In this document: piece by piece, positions 26,656 through 35,917 of the stretch | Position numbering within the stretch: the first letter of the stretch is position 1 | Layout of the letters: the number at the start of each line of letters is the position of its first letter | Assembly: GCF_001425265.1 (NCBI RefSeq) | Contig: NZ_LMEC01000001.1 | Location: 1,012,036-1,076,035, forward strand | Reading direction: 5' to 3' | Source: Massilia sp. Root418 | GTDB lineage: Bacteria > Pseudomonadota > Gammaproteobacteria > Burkholderiales > Burkholderiaceae_D | Length of the DNA stretch: 64,000 nt | The notes under the pieces: generated by a model | Databases searched by the model: none | What the model was told of the DNA's origin: nothing | Seen by the model: the letters and a program-made list of their open reading frames with translations, nothing else | Program-made: the position numbers and the translations under genes

Positions 26656-26982
26656 TCAGCGCACCGCCGAATACGCGGTCGGCGCCAGGAAGCTGTTTTC
26701 GATGCGCTCGACGATAACGCCGTCGGCCTCCGACGCCGCGCGCGCCGCCAGCCATTCCGGATCGCTGGCAAAGGCGTTCCACTTGGCCTCACGCTCGGCC
26801 ATGTTCTCCCACTTGAGCAGATAAGTGAGCGCCTGGTTGCTGGCACCGACCACGGTGGTGAAAAAGCCGGCCTGCTCGATGCCATGCTTCCGGAACAGCG
26901 CCAGTGTCACATCGGTGAAGCGCTGGTTCAACGCCGGCAGCCGGCCGGGAGCGCAATGGTAGACGCGCATTTCATACATCAT
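26656..26982 (-). CDS. NIPSNAP-family protein
   Basis: A 108-residue dimeric alpha-beta-barrel protein. It starts MMYEMRVYHCAPGRLPAL, has FRKHGIEQAGFFTTVVGASN and ends with LLKWENMAEREAKWNAFASD followed by a short tail, matching bacterial NIPSNAP proteins. The function is unknown in bacteria. The ATG at 26982 has AAGGAG 9 bases upstream. Convergent with the OsmC gene. Confidence 0.88.
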   Translation of the reverse strand: MMYEMRVYHCAPGRLPALNQRFTDVTLALFRKHGIEQAGFFTTVVGASNQALTYLLKWENMAEREAKWNAFASDPEWLAARAASEADGVIVERIENSFLAPTAYSAVR

Positions 26983-27140
26983 CGGTTCTCTCCTTGGGTC
27001 ATTGGTGGCACGGCAGTCAGTTCGCCGTAGCTCGATTCTATCCGTTCCCCGGCCGGTCAACGTCGCCGTCGCGCGCCGCGCCGTGATTGCGCGGTCTCCC
27101 AATCGGTAGACGAAGCACCGCTGTGGACTCGTCGTTTTGT
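26983..27140. other. Intergenic sequence without recognisable gene
   Basis: This stretch lies between the NIPSNAP start and the end of the comEC remnant. It should contain the NIPSNAP promoter; nothing specific was recognised. Confidence 0.3.
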
Positions 27141-27482
27141 TCAAGCAGGATGCTGCCGCTCGCAGTATGTCACGCCCTGCTCGCCCAGCAGCGAGCTTTG
27201 CGTATTCACCGACGCGTTGGAGGCAACGGTGGCTGGGTTGTAGGTGAGCGCAAATCCAGCACACCAAGGGGCGCCGGTGGCAGCCCCTCCCTGCTGCCAG
27301 TAGCTCGGATGCGATTCGCGGTAGCGTTCCACGGCCAGTTGGCCATTGAACTCCAGTGTCACGCGCCCGATTCATCGGCGCGCAGACGCTCCGCCCCGAT
27401 GCCGCCGTAGCGTTGATACACCTGCTTTTACGGATGATGGTAGCGATTGCGGTAGCCGACCTGGAACACCGCATGGCCGGGC
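27141..27482 (-). pseudogene. Remnant of a comEC 3' end
   Basis: Bases 27296-27482 are a close direct copy (most positions identical) of 28688-28876, the true end of comEC. Relative to comEC this copy has an in-frame stop (CAA to TAA in the KQVYQRY region) and a 1-base deletion before LEFNGQLAVERYRESHP, so it cannot be expressed. After the shared RESHPxYW the remnant stays open for about 50 further codons (TGAPWCAGFALTYNPATVAS and on, to a stop at 27141). This suggests the ancestral comEC had a longer tail that the present gene lost. Confidence 0.8.
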
Positions 27483-27606
27483 TTCGGCGCCAGCAGAGAG
27501 GCGCGTTCGTTTGACGAATCTCAAATGCCCACTCTGAGTGACCCGGCAATACTTGTGGTGCTGTTATCCAAACCCATTCACCGGTCAGTCAACTAAGGGA
27601 AATGCT

Positions 27607-27655
27607 ATGCAGCAAATTGACGTATACGATCCAGTAATTCCCTCCTTACAGCACT
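27607..27655 (+). other. Possible frameshifted 5' end of the M15-like gene
   Basis: An ATG at 27607 has an AAGGGA ribosome-like site 6 bases upstream and opens a frame reading MQQIDVYDPVIPSLQHCG. It then stays in a different frame from the M15-like domain and ends after 32 codons. A single-base shift near 27650 would join the two into one longer protein. The downstream GTG at 27656 has no ribosome site of its own, which favours an original start here. Confidence 0.35.
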
Positions 27656-28072
27656 GTGGCGATCATAGATTTTCAGAGCACAACAAGAGACGGAAAGCCT
27701 TCTGATGTTGCTGTAACTCCGCAGCTAGCGGATGCGGTTGCACGCGCTGTTGCCGACTATGCAGCAATTAGTTCAATTAATATCAATGCTACGACTAACG
27801 GGGTGCACACAGTCAACAGTGATCACTACAGTGGAAATGCGGTGGATATCAATCGCATCAACAACCACACCCTCCGTGGAGACTCGTACGGCACCACATT
27901 AGCATTGGGGTTGCAGGCGCAAGCGCTCGCGGACCCGACTGCCAGGTATGTCGAAGGCCCCGGAGGCAATTGGTTGCGAACGAGCGTTGGAGCACCGTGG
28001 TCTCGCAGTCCCGACCTGCCAAATATGGACAATCACGTGCACATCAGCACGTTCAGGCGCTACGAGCCTTAA
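27656..28072 (+). CDS. M15-like peptidoglycan peptidase domain protein, probably 5'-damaged
   Basis: A 138-residue frame from a weak GTG. It carries the zinc-peptidase pattern of D-Ala-D-Ala/M15-type hydrolases: SDHYSGNAVDINRIN (His-x6-Asp type metal motif) and a C-terminal DNHVHISTF that provides the last His. Similar domains are found as toxic C-terminal modules that cut cell-wall peptides. It is AT-richer than its neighbours, a sign of transfer. A periplasmic protein gene follows after 28 bp, as in effector/immunity pairs. The start is uncertain. Confidence 0.6.
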   Translation: MAIIDFQSTTRDGKPSDVAVTPQLADAVARAVADYAAISSININATTNGVHTVNSDHYSGNAVDINRINNHTLRGDSYGTTLALGLQAQALADPTARYVEGPGGNWLRTSVGAPWSRSPDLPNMDNHVHISTFRRYEP

Positions 28073-28100
28073 CACTTCAACCGACATAGCGAGCCAAACA

Positions 28101-28652
28101 ATGGGAAAGCTCAACCGCAAGCTCAGGATGCACTCCGTTCCCCGTAGTTGCGCTGTTCTGCTCGTAGGAGCGGTCATACAGCCATCACCAGCGCAAAGCG
28201 AGCCGTCCGCGTGGCGGCTGAAGCCGGATAGCCTGGGCCCCATCAAAGTCGGCATGCCGTTGGATCGGGTCAACGCGGCAATCGGTGGAGGCATGCGAGA
28301 AGTGCCTGCGGAACTTCGCCCCAGCCCCGACTGCTATATCGTCTCCACCGAGTCAACGCCGTCGGTGTCCTACATGTTCGTGGCCGGCGTACTAAAACGC
28401 ATCGATGTGAGGCAAGCAGGCATACGCTCCGACCACGGCATTGCAGTGGGCGATCCAGTGGCCAAAGTATGGCGCGCCTACGGCCGCAGCGTGCGGGCCG
28501 AAACGGACGCGTACGATCCCCGGGAGCAGTACCTCACCGTTCCATCACGTGACGGCAGGTTCGGCATCCGCTATGAAACGGCCAACGGCAAGATTAAGTC
28601 TTACTACGGCGGGGCGTGGGAGCAAGTCCAGTACACCGAGGGCTGCCTGTGA
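28101..28652 (+). CDS. Secreted protein of unknown function, candidate immunity partner
   Basis: A 183-residue protein with a signal peptide (SVPRSCAVLLVGAVIQPSPA, cleaved near AQS). It has two similar segments, LGPIKVGMPLDRVNAAIGGG and GIAVGDPVAKVWRAYG, a repeated G-(M/D)-P-V-type motif, two cysteines (DCYIVS, EGCL) and a Tyr-rich end. I recognise this only as a common exported protein type without known function. Its position just after a cell-wall-peptidase-like gene suggests periplasmic protection, which is inference. Confidence 0.6.
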   Translation: MGKLNRKLRMHSVPRSCAVLLVGAVIQPSPAQSEPSAWRLKPDSLGPIKVGMPLDRVNAAIGGGMREVPAELRPSPDCYIVSTESTPSVSYMFVAGVLKRIDVRQAGIRSDHGIAVGDPVAKVWRAYGRSVRAETDAYDPREQYLTVPSRDGRFGIRYETANGKIKSYYGGAWEQVQYTEGCL

Positions 28653-28676
28653 CTGCCCCGCCCGGCCGCTGGCGCC

Positions 28677-31262
28677 TTAAGGCTGGCGCCAGTAGCGCGG
28701 ATGCGACTCGCGGTAGCGTTCCACGGCCAGCTGGCCATTGAACTCCAGCGTCAACGCGCCCGATTCATCGGTGCGCAAACGCACTGCCCCGATGCCGCCG
28801 TAGCGCTGGTACACCTGCTTTTGCGGATGATGGTAGCGATTACGGTAGCCGACCTGGAACACCGCATAGCCGGGCTGCACCGCCGCCAGGAATGCCTGCG
28901 TGGAGGATGTGCCGCTGCCGTGGTGCGGCGCAAGCAGCACGTCCGACGCGAGTGCGCCCGGCGCGCGGGCCAGCAGTTCGGTTTCCTGCGCGGCCTCGAT
29001 GTCCCCCGCCAGCAGCATGGCCCTCCCGCCGGCGCTGATCCTGAGCACGCAGCTGCGGGCATTGTTCTTCAGCACTGGATTGCGGTAGCTGCCGGCGGCC
29101 GGATGCAGCACATCGAAACGCACGCCGTCCCACGTCCAGTGCTGGCCGGCGGCACAAGGCGTATGCAGCGCCGACGCGCGCACGACCGGATGCGTGGACG
29201 GGAGGGAGCTGAGTGTCCACGCAGTCCGCACGCTGTCCATCACGGCCAGCGCGCCGCCGATGTGATCGGCATCGGCATGACTGACGACCATGGCGTCCAG
29301 CGCTGTGATGCCGCGCGCCTTCAAGTACGGCGCGATGACCCGGTTGCCGCCGTTCGACTCGGGCGAGTAGGCCGGGCCGGTGTCGTACAGCAGGCGATGG
29401 CCGCTGGTCTCGACCAGCAGCGCCATGCCCTGCCCCACGTCGAACGCCACCACCCGGAAGGCACCGGCGGACGGGTGACTGGGCACGGCCGCAAGCAGCG
29501 GCGCCCAGGTGACAAGGCCCAGCCAGCGCACCGGCCAGCCGCGCGGCGCCAGCATCCACGTGGTGCCGAACAGCGCCCAGCAGAACACCCAGGGCGGCGG
29601 CGTGGGCGCGGTCCACACGGCGATGCGGCTCGCGCTGAGCCACTCCAGCGCCTGCGCGAGCAGCCAGATGATGGCGTGCGCCAGCTGCAGCAGCGGCAGG
29701 GCCAGGAAGTCCGGCAGCACGGCGCCGGCCAGTGCCAGCGGCGTCACCAACAGGCTGACCACGGGGATGGCCACGGCATTGGCCAGCGGGCTCACGATGG
29801 ACACTTGCGCAAACAGCAGCATGGTCAGCGGCACCAGGCCGACGGTCACGGCGTACTGCACGCGCGCCGCCGTCTTCAGATCCGCCATCCAGCGCTGGTG
29901 GCGCGTCAATGGCTGGCGCGGCGGATGGCGCAGCGCGGGCGACGTCGCGCCCGCAACAGGCCCGGCCACCGCAGCCTCGCTTTCCGCAGGCTTGGCCACC
30001 CCGGGCCAGCCCTCCGCAGACACGGCGGCCGCGCCGGCAATGGCCGCGCCGGCGCCCAGCGCCGCCAGCTCACCGCTGCGGTGGCGCACCTCCGCGCGGC
30101 CCACCGTGGCATACAGGATGGTCGCCACGGCACCGAACGAAAGCCAGAACCCCGGCCACATCACCGCCCAGGGATCGAGCAATACGACCACGCCCGCAGC
30201 CAGGCATAGCACATGGGTGACGCCGGTGAGCCGGTCGGTCCACAACGCCACGGCGACCACCGCCAGCATGTACAGCGTGCGCTGCGCCGGCACGCCGAAA
30301 CCGGCCAGCAGCACGTAGCACAGCGCGGCCGTCAAGCCAGCCAGCGCAGCCACCTTCTGCGCCGGCAGCAGCAGCGGCAGCTGCGCATGCGTGAAGAATG
30401 AACGCCGCCACAGCGCCGACGCGGCCAGCGCGAACAGCCCGGCAATCATGGTGATGTGCAGGCCGGAGATGCTGATCAAATGGCTGATGCCGGTGCGGTT
30501 GAATACCTGCCAGTCCGACTGCGGTATGCCGCGCTGGTCGCCCACCACCAGCGCCACGATCACGCCCGCGTACTCCTTGCCCTCCAGCGCGCGCAGGATG
30601 CGGTCGCGCAGCACCGCGCGGCAGCGCTCGACCATGTTGCCAAAGCTGACCACGAATGAAGCCAGACGCTGGTTGCGCCCGTCCTGCCGCACATACCCGG
30701 TGGCGCGCACGCCCTGCTCCAGCAGCCAAAGTTCATAATCGAAGCCATAGGGATTGGCATTGCCGTGGGGGCGCTGCAAGCGCACCGTCAGGCGCCAGCG
30801 TTCGCCCGGCTGCACGTCGCCTATCGGCGCCGCCTCGCCCCGGTAGCCAGCGTACCAGGACAGCGCCACGAGCGCCGGCACCCGCATGGCGCGCCGCTCC
30901 ACTTCCTCCACCGCGAAGTTGAAGCGCACGCCGCCATCGAAGCGGTTGGGCAGATTGTCGATGGTGCCGATGAGGGTGACGTCGCGCCCCTCGTCCGCCT
31001 TGGCCAGTTTCGGGGCCAGGGCGGACTGCGCCAGCAGCGCGGCCCAGTAGAATCCGATCGCCGCACCCGCGCACAGCGCCAGGCCGTGCCGCAGCCAACC
31101 TGTGCGCCGGTTCAGCCAGCGCTGCACTTGCGCCAGCACCACCGCAGCGCCCACCCCAGCGGCCACGCTCGCGGCCAGCGCGGCGGGCGCGTGCGCGGGC
31201 AACGCTGCCTGCATCTGCAGCCACGCCGCACCGCCAACAAAGCCAAGGATCGCGCATCGCAT
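28677..31262 (-). CDS. comEC: DNA internalization competence protein ComEC/Rec2
   Basis: An 861-residue inner-membrane channel for uptake of transforming DNA. Order: N-terminal membrane helices and a DUF4131-type soluble domain (to ~200), the Competence domain with many helices (SHLISISGLHITMIAGLFAL near 250), then a metallo-beta-lactamase-type C-terminal domain (VVAFDVGQGMALLVE, SHADADHIGGALAV, LLAPHHGSGTSS). The start at 31262 is the first ATG giving a hydrophobic N-terminus; the ribosome site is weak. Its 3' end is duplicated as a remnant 1.4 kb downstream. Confidence 0.93.
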   Translation of the reverse strand: MRCAILGFVGGAAWLQMQAALPAHAPAALAASVAAGVGAAVVLAQVQRWLNRRTGWLRHGLALCAGAAIGFYWAALLAQSALAPKLAKADEGRDVTLIGTIDNLPNRFDGGVRFNFAVEEVERRAMRVPALVALSWYAGYRGEAAPIGDVQPGERWRLTVRLQRPHGNANPYGFDYELWLLEQGVRATGYVRQDGRNQRLASFVVSFGNMVERCRAVLRDRILRALEGKEYAGVIVALVVGDQRGIPQSDWQVFNRTGISHLISISGLHITMIAGLFALAASALWRRSFFTHAQLPLLLPAQKVAALAGLTAALCYVLLAGFGVPAQRTLYMLAVVAVALWTDRLTGVTHVLCLAAGVVVLLDPWAVMWPGFWLSFGAVATILYATVGRAEVRHRSGELAALGAGAAIAGAAAVSAEGWPGVAKPAESEAAVAGPVAGATSPALRHPPRQPLTRHQRWMADLKTAARVQYAVTVGLVPLTMLLFAQVSIVSPLANAVAIPVVSLLVTPLALAGAVLPDFLALPLLQLAHAIIWLLAQALEWLSASRIAVWTAPTPPPWVFCWALFGTTWMLAPRGWPVRWLGLVTWAPLLAAVPSHPSAGAFRVVAFDVGQGMALLVETSGHRLLYDTGPAYSPESNGGNRVIAPYLKARGITALDAMVVSHADADHIGGALAVMDSVRTAWTLSSLPSTHPVVRASALHTPCAAGQHWTWDGVRFDVLHPAAGSYRNPVLKNNARSCVLRISAGGRAMLLAGDIEAAQETELLARAPGALASDVLLAPHHGSGTSSTQAFLAAVQPGYAVFQVGYRNRYHHPQKQVYQRYGGIGAVRLRTDESGALTLEFNGQLAVERYRESHPRYWRQP

Positions 31263-31412
31263 CCTGCGATTATTGCGGTGCCGCAGCCAGGGCGTACTAC
31301 GCGCCGTCAAACATCCTTCGCGCTGAAACGAACGCCACGGACAATCCCATCGTGCTATACAGGTTTGTGCACCGCACGACCAGCTTGTCCCTTTCATCCG
31401 CTAAGGAACGCC

Positions 31413-31727
31413 ATGCTTGCCTACTTCCCGAATTTCGCTCCGCAAACCTTGTCTTCGAACCCGTTCGCCAATCTCTGGGAGCCTGTCTTTTCCGTCTACC
31501 AGCGCGCATTCGAGCACACCAACCAGGAATTGTGGACCAGTTCAATGCGCATCATCCAGGAGCATGCGGCGCGCGCCTGGATAGAGGCATCGCAATCGTG
31601 CATGGCGGCGCTCTCTGAAAACGCCGCCGCGATCCAGCAACGCGCCTTCGCGAGACTGATCGACGCCCAGCAAGAGGCGACGGCGATCGCGGCCAGGGAG
31701 GTGACGGAGGCGGTTGTGGGACGTTAA
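31413..31727 (+). CDS. Phasin-like small protein
   Basis: A 104-residue helical protein: NPFANLWEPVFSVYQRAFEH, then QEHAARAWIEASQSCMAAL, with Ala/Gln/Glu-rich amphipathic helices in the manner of phasin-family proteins that coat polyhydroxyalkanoate granules. It is shorter than typical PhaP (about 180 residues), so the assignment is by pattern only. The ATG at 31413 follows AAGGAA. Divergent from comEC. Confidence 0.5.
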   Translation: MLAYFPNFAPQTLSSNPFANLWEPVFSVYQRAFEHTNQELWTSSMRIIQEHAARAWIEASQSCMAALSENAAAIQQRAFARLIDAQQEATAIAAREVTEAVVGR

Positions 31728-31747
31728 GCCTGCTGGCGCAGACCCGC

Positions 31748-32551
31748 TCAGGCATCCAGAAGGCTGGACATCCGGGGAAGTATGGTGCGCGCGTTGGCGC
31801 CGGTGGCGGTGCGGACCTCGTCCACGGCGATGCCGCGCAGCTCGGCCAGGACTTCGCCGATGCGGGGAATTTGTTGGGGGGTGTTCACGCCGGGATGGAC
31901 CCAGGCGGGCGAGATATCGGGCGCGTCCGTCTCCAGCACGATGGACGACAGCGGCAGCTCGGCCGCCAGGCGGCGGATCTGCAGGGCGCGCGTAAAGGTC
32001 ATGTTGCCGCCGAAGCCCAGCTTGAAGCCGGCGTCGATGTAGCCCTGCGCCTGCTGGAAGCTGCCGTTGAAGGCGTGCGCGATGCCGCCGTTGGGCGGGA
32101 TCTGCCGCACGTGCTTGAGCACCTGGTCCTGCGACTTGCGCACGTGGGTGAGCACCGGCAGCCCGAAGTCGCGCGCTATGCGAAGCTGCTCGCGCAGGAA
32201 GTGCACCTGCTTCTCACGCATGGCCGGTTCGGCCAGTTCGGGGAGGAAGAAGTCCAGTCCAATCTCGCCTATCGCCACGAAGCGCGGGTCGGCCATGGCT
32301 GCTTCGACGCTGGCGCGCAGCGCGGCCAAATCGTCGTCGGTGGACTTGGGCACGCAGATGGGATGGATGCCCAGCCCGTAGCAGGCATTCGGCGCCCGCG
32401 CGCCCAGCCCGGCCACGATGTCCAGGTTATGGCGGTCGATCGCCGGGATCACAATCATGGACACGCCCTGCTCCTGCGCCTGGCGCGCCACGTCCAGCGA
32501 TGCGCCGCCGTATTCGCGCGCGTCCAGGTGGCAGTGCGTATCGATCCACAT
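31748..32551 (-). CDS. tatD: TatD-family metal-dependent deoxyribonuclease
   Basis: A 267-residue TIM-barrel nuclease. It has the N-terminal metal motif WIDTHCHLDAREY, GIHPICVPKS, AIGEIGLDFFLPE (metal Glu), THVRKS, IAHAFNGS and the terminal LETDAPDISP. TatD enzymes have 3'-5' exonuclease activity on DNA. The ATG starts 2 bp after the lolD stop, so it is the last gene of the lol operon. Confidence 0.92.
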   Translation of the reverse strand: MWIDTHCHLDAREYGGASLDVARQAQEQGVSMIVIPAIDRHNLDIVAGLGARAPNACYGLGIHPICVPKSTDDDLAALRASVEAAMADPRFVAIGEIGLDFFLPELAEPAMREKQVHFLREQLRIARDFGLPVLTHVRKSQDQVLKHVRQIPPNGGIAHAFNGSFQQAQGYIDAGFKLGFGGNMTFTRALQIRRLAAELPLSSIVLETDAPDISPAWVHPGVNTPQQIPRIGEVLAELRGIAVDEVRTATGANARTILPRMSSLLDA

Positions 32552-32553
32552 GA

Positions 32554-33243
32554 TTATTCCTCCGGGTGCAGGCCTTGGTCGGTCAGGCGCAGCACGCGGT
32601 CGCAGCGGCGCGCCAGTTCGGGGTCGTGCGTGACGATGACGAAGGCCGTGCCCAGCGTGCGAGACAGCTCCAGCATCAGATCGAAGATCTGTTCCGCCGT
32701 GCTGTGATCCAGGTTGCCGGTCGGCTCGTCGGCCAGAACGCAAGCCGGTTGCGTCACCAGCGCGCGCGCAAGGGCCACGCGCTGGCGTTCACCGCCCGAC
32801 AGCTCGCCCGGCACGTGCGTGACGCGCTTGGCCAGGTTCACGCGGGTCAGCACTTTTTGCGCCTCTTCCTGCGCCTGCGAACGCTTTACGCGCCGTATCA
32901 TCAGCGGCATGGCCACGTTGTCGAGCGCCGAGAACTCCGGCAGCAGGTGGTGGAACTGGTAGACAAAGCCGAGCGACTGGTTGCGCAGGTCGCCCCGTTC
33001 GCGCTCGCCCAGGTTGGCGAAGTCCTTGTCCAGCAAGGTCACGTTGCCCGTGCTCGGCGTATCCAGCCCGCCCAGCAGGTGCAGCAGCGTGGACTTGCCG
33101 GAGCCGGAGGCGCCGACGATGGCCACGCGCTCGCCGCGCCGCACGTCGATGTCGATGCCGTTCAGCACCTGCACCGAGTAGCTGCCCTGGGTGAAGGTCT
33201 TGCCCAGGCCGCGGCAGGAGAGGACGATGGATTGGTCATTCAT
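32554..33243 (-). CDS. lolD: Lipoprotein-releasing system ATP-binding protein LolD
   Basis: A 229-residue ABC ATPase that powers release of outer-membrane lipoproteins from the inner membrane to LolA. Walker [11 protein letters not shown]-loop [16 protein letters not shown] (typical LolD), signature LSGGERQR, Walker [13 protein letters not shown] and switch His in VTHDPE. It overlaps the preceding permease gene by 8 bp (ATGAATGA). Confidence 0.96.
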   Translation of the reverse strand: MNDQSIVLSCRGLGKTFTQGSYSVQVLNGIDIDVRRGERVAIVGASGSGKSTLLHLLGGLDTPSTGNVTLLDKDFANLGERERGDLRNQSLGFVYQFHHLLPEFSALDNVAMPLMIRRVKRSQAQEEAQKVLTRVNLAKRVTHVPGELSGGERQRVALARALVTQPACVLADEPTGNLDHSTAEQIFDLMLELSRTLGTAFVIVTHDPELARRCDRVLRLTDQGLHPEE

Positions 33244-34501
33244 AGCGCAGCGCCTCCGCAGGTTTTACACGGGCAGCCCACCAGCTGGGATAGATGGTGG
33301 CCAGGAAGGCCAGCGCCACCGCCACCACGCCGATCTTGGTCACGTCCGGCCAGCGCATGTCCGAAGGCACGGTGCTGATGTAGTAGATATCCTTAGACAA
33401 GAACTGCACTCCCAAAGTTGATTCAATAAACGGCACGATCACATCGATATTCAGGGCCACCAGCACGCCGCCGGCCACGCCCAGCGCGGCGCCCATGATG
33501 CCCACCAGCGCGCCCTGGATGACGAAAATGCGCATGATGGACTGCGGCGAGGCGCCCAGGGTGCGCAGGATGGCGATGTCCGGCTGCTTGTCGGTCACCG
33601 TCATCACCAGCGTGGAGACCAGGTTGAACGCGGCCACCGCCACGATCAGCGCCAGGATAATGAACATCATGCGCTTTTCAGTCTGCACCGCCGCGAACCA
33701 GTTCGCGTTCAGCTTGGACCAGTCGCGCATCTCCAGCCCGGCGGGCATGATCTTCTTCAGCTCTTCCGCCACTTGCGGCGCGCGGTGCATGTCCGCCAGG
33801 CGCAGGCGCAGGCCTGCCGGCGCGGACAGGCGCAGCATCTTTTCCGCGTCCACGATGTGGATGAAGGCCAGGCCGCCGTCGAACTCCGCGTGGCCGGCCT
33901 GGAAGATGCCCGTGACGGTGAAGGAGCGCATGCGCGGCACGATGCCGGCCGGCGTCACGGTGCCCTGCGCCAGCGCCATGGTGACCTTGTCGCCCAGGTT
34001 CACCTGCAGCGCGCGCGCCAGGTCGATGCCCAGCACGATATTGAATTCACCCTGGCGCAGCGCATTGAAGTCGCCGTATTTGGTGTGCTTGGCCACGTCG
34101 GATACATTCGGTTCCTGCTCCGGCAGGACGCCGCGCACGATGGCGGGACGCAGGTTGTCGCCCCCATGCTGCAGCATGGCCTGGGTTTCCACGAACGGCG
34201 CGGCACCCTTCACTTCCGGGTTGCGGAAGGCGTTTTTGGCTTGCTGCTCCCAGTCCGGCATGCCCTCGCCTTCGGCATTGAACACTTCCACGTGCGCCAG
34301 CACGGACAGCATGCGGCCGGTGACTTCCTTCTGGAAGCCGTTCATCACGGACAGCACAATGATCAGCGCCGCCACGCCGAGCGCGATGCCCCCCATGGAG
34401 ATCAGCGAGATGAAGGAAATGAAGCTGTTGCGCGAGCTGCGCTTGCCGGCGCGCGTGTAGCGCAAGCCAACCAGCCATTCGTAAGGTAGGTTCTTAAACA
34501 T
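33236..34501 (-). CDS. LolC/E-type lipoprotein-releasing permease, second tandem copy
   Basis: A 421-residue MacB/FtsX-type permease: transmembrane segment 1 near residues 20-45 ([20 protein letters not shown]), a large periplasmic domain (45-270) with the LolA-hook region [20 protein letters not shown], and three C-terminal membrane segments (about 275-300, 315-350, 385-405). It ends [14 protein letters not shown]. It is clearly paralogous to the gene upstream over its whole length. A GTG at 34513 also fits, but the ATG at 34501 ([15 protein letters not shown]) lines up with the paralogue's start. Confidence 0.9.
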   Translation of the reverse strand: MFKNLPYEWLVGLRYTRAGKRSSRNSFISFISLISMGGIALGVAALIIVLSVMNGFQKEVTGRMLSVLAHVEVFNAEGEGMPDWEQQAKNAFRNPEVKGAAPFVETQAMLQHGGDNLRPAIVRGVLPEQEPNVSDVAKHTKYGDFNALRQGEFNIVLGIDLARALQVNLGDKVTMALAQGTVTPAGIVPRMRSFTVTGIFQAGHAEFDGGLAFIHIVDAEKMLRLSAPAGLRLRLADMHRAPQVAEELKKIMPAGLEMRDWSKLNANWFAAVQTEKRMMFIILALIVAVAAFNLVSTLVMTVTDKQPDIAILRTLGASPQSIMRIFVIQGALVGIMGAALGVAGGVLVALNIDVIVPFIESTLGVQFLSKDIYYISTVPSDMRWPDVTKIGVVAVALAFLATIYPSWWAARVKPAEALRYE

Positions 34502-34509
34502 GTTCCGGT

Positions 34510-35784
34510 TCACTCATAGCGCAAGGCGTCGGCCGGCTTCACGCGCGCGGCGCGCCAGCTCGGGTACAGGGTGGCGACGAAGGCCAGCGCCACCGCCGTG
34601 GCGGCGATCACGGCCACGTCGTGCCAGCGCAAGTCGGACGGCACGGCGCTGATGAAGTAGATGTCCTTGGCCAGGAATTTCATGCCCAGCATGCGCTCGA
34701 TGGCCGGCACGATCACGTCCACGTTCATCGCCAGTAGCACCCCGCCCGCCACGCCCAGCGCAGTACCGATGATGCCCACCAGCGCGCCCTGCACCATGAA
34801 CACAAACATCACCGAGCGCGGCGACGCGCCCAGCGTGCGCAGGATGGCGATGTCGGCCTGCTTGTCGGTCACCGTCATCACCAGCGTGGCCACCAGGTTG
34901 AAGGCGGCCACCGCGATAATCAGCGTGAGGATAATGAACATCATGTTCTTCTGGGTCTGCACGGCGGCGAACCAGTTGGCGTTCTGCTTGGACCAGTCGC
35001 GCACCAGCAATTCGCCCGGCACCGACAGCTTCAGCTCGTGCGCCACTTCCGGCGCGCGCTGCACGTCCCCCACCCGCAGGCGCAGCGCGAACGGCAGGTC
35101 CAGGTGCAGCAGTTCCATGCCGTCGCCCAGATGCACGTAAGCCAGGCCGGAGTCGAACTCGTTATGGCCGGCCTCGAAAATGCCGGTGACGGTGAAGTAG
35201 CGCATGGCCGGCGTGCCGCCGCTCATCATGTCCTGGCCGCGCTGCGCCAGCGCCATGGCCACCTTGCCGCCCACTTCCACGTCCAGCGCCTTGGCCAGGC
35301 CCACGCCCAGCACAATATTGAAGGAGCCCGGCGCCAGGGCGTCGAAGCTGCCCTGCTTGAACTGCTTGTGCACGTCGGACACCGTGGCTTCAGCCTGCGG
35401 CAAGATGCCGCGCACGATGGCGGGCCGCAGTTTGTCGCTGCCGTGGATCAGCATGGCCTGGGTTTCAACAAAGGGCGCGGCGCCGCGCACTTGCGGGTTC
35501 TTGAAGGCTTCCTTCGCGGTGGCCTTCCAGTCCCGCAAGCCGCCGCCGCGCAGGTCGTACATCTCGATATGGCCCAGCACCGACACCATGCGCTCGGTCA
35601 CTTCCTTCTGGAAGCCGTTGTAGACCGACAGCACCACGATCAGCGCCGCCACGCCGAGGCCGATGCCCAGCATGGAGATGGCCGAGATAAACGAGATAAA
35701 GCTGTTACGCCCGCTGCGCTTGCCCGCGCGCGTGTAGCGCAGGCCGACCAGCCATTCGAAAGGCAGATTCTTGATGATGCTCAT
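34510..35784 (-). CDS. lolC: LolC/E-type lipoprotein-releasing permease, first tandem copy
   Basis: A 424-residue permease with the same layout as the next gene: ISAISMLGIGLGVAALIVVL, hook region [40 protein letters not shown] before the second membrane segment, and end WRAARVKPADALRYE. Most residues agree between the two copies, much closer than E. coli LolC and LolE. Together with lolD they would form LolC(E)D. The ATG at 35784 is the promoter-proximal start, divergent from the rpfE-type gene. Confidence 0.92.
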   Translation of the reverse strand: MSIIKNLPFEWLVGLRYTRAGKRSGRNSFISFISAISMLGIGLGVAALIVVLSVYNGFQKEVTERMVSVLGHIEMYDLRGGGLRDWKATAKEAFKNPQVRGAAPFVETQAMLIHGSDKLRPAIVRGILPQAEATVSDVHKQFKQGSFDALAPGSFNIVLGVGLAKALDVEVGGKVAMALAQRGQDMMSGGTPAMRYFTVTGIFEAGHNEFDSGLAYVHLGDGMELLHLDLPFALRLRVGDVQRAPEVAHELKLSVPGELLVRDWSKQNANWFAAVQTQKNMMFIILTLIIAVAAFNLVATLVMTVTDKQADIAILRTLGASPRSVMFVFMVQGALVGIIGTALGVAGGVLLAMNVDVIVPAIERMLGMKFLAKDIYFISAVPSDLRWHDVAVIAATAVALAFVATLYPSWRAARVKPADALRYE

Positions 35785-35917
35785 GGGCCTTGTAATTGAT
35801 GTGCCATAGGTGAAATACGTTCCGAGCCCGAAGTGTGCCATACAAATCACATTTCGTGAGTGAAACACCGCACCCAGACAAGGAGCGGAAGGCGGCGGGC
35901 TGATACAATCGCGGGTT

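Noticed and set aside
27141..27362. 73-codon minus-strand frame as an independent small gene
   Set aside because: Its first part is the comEC tail in the damaged copy, so it is better read as a pseudogene end.
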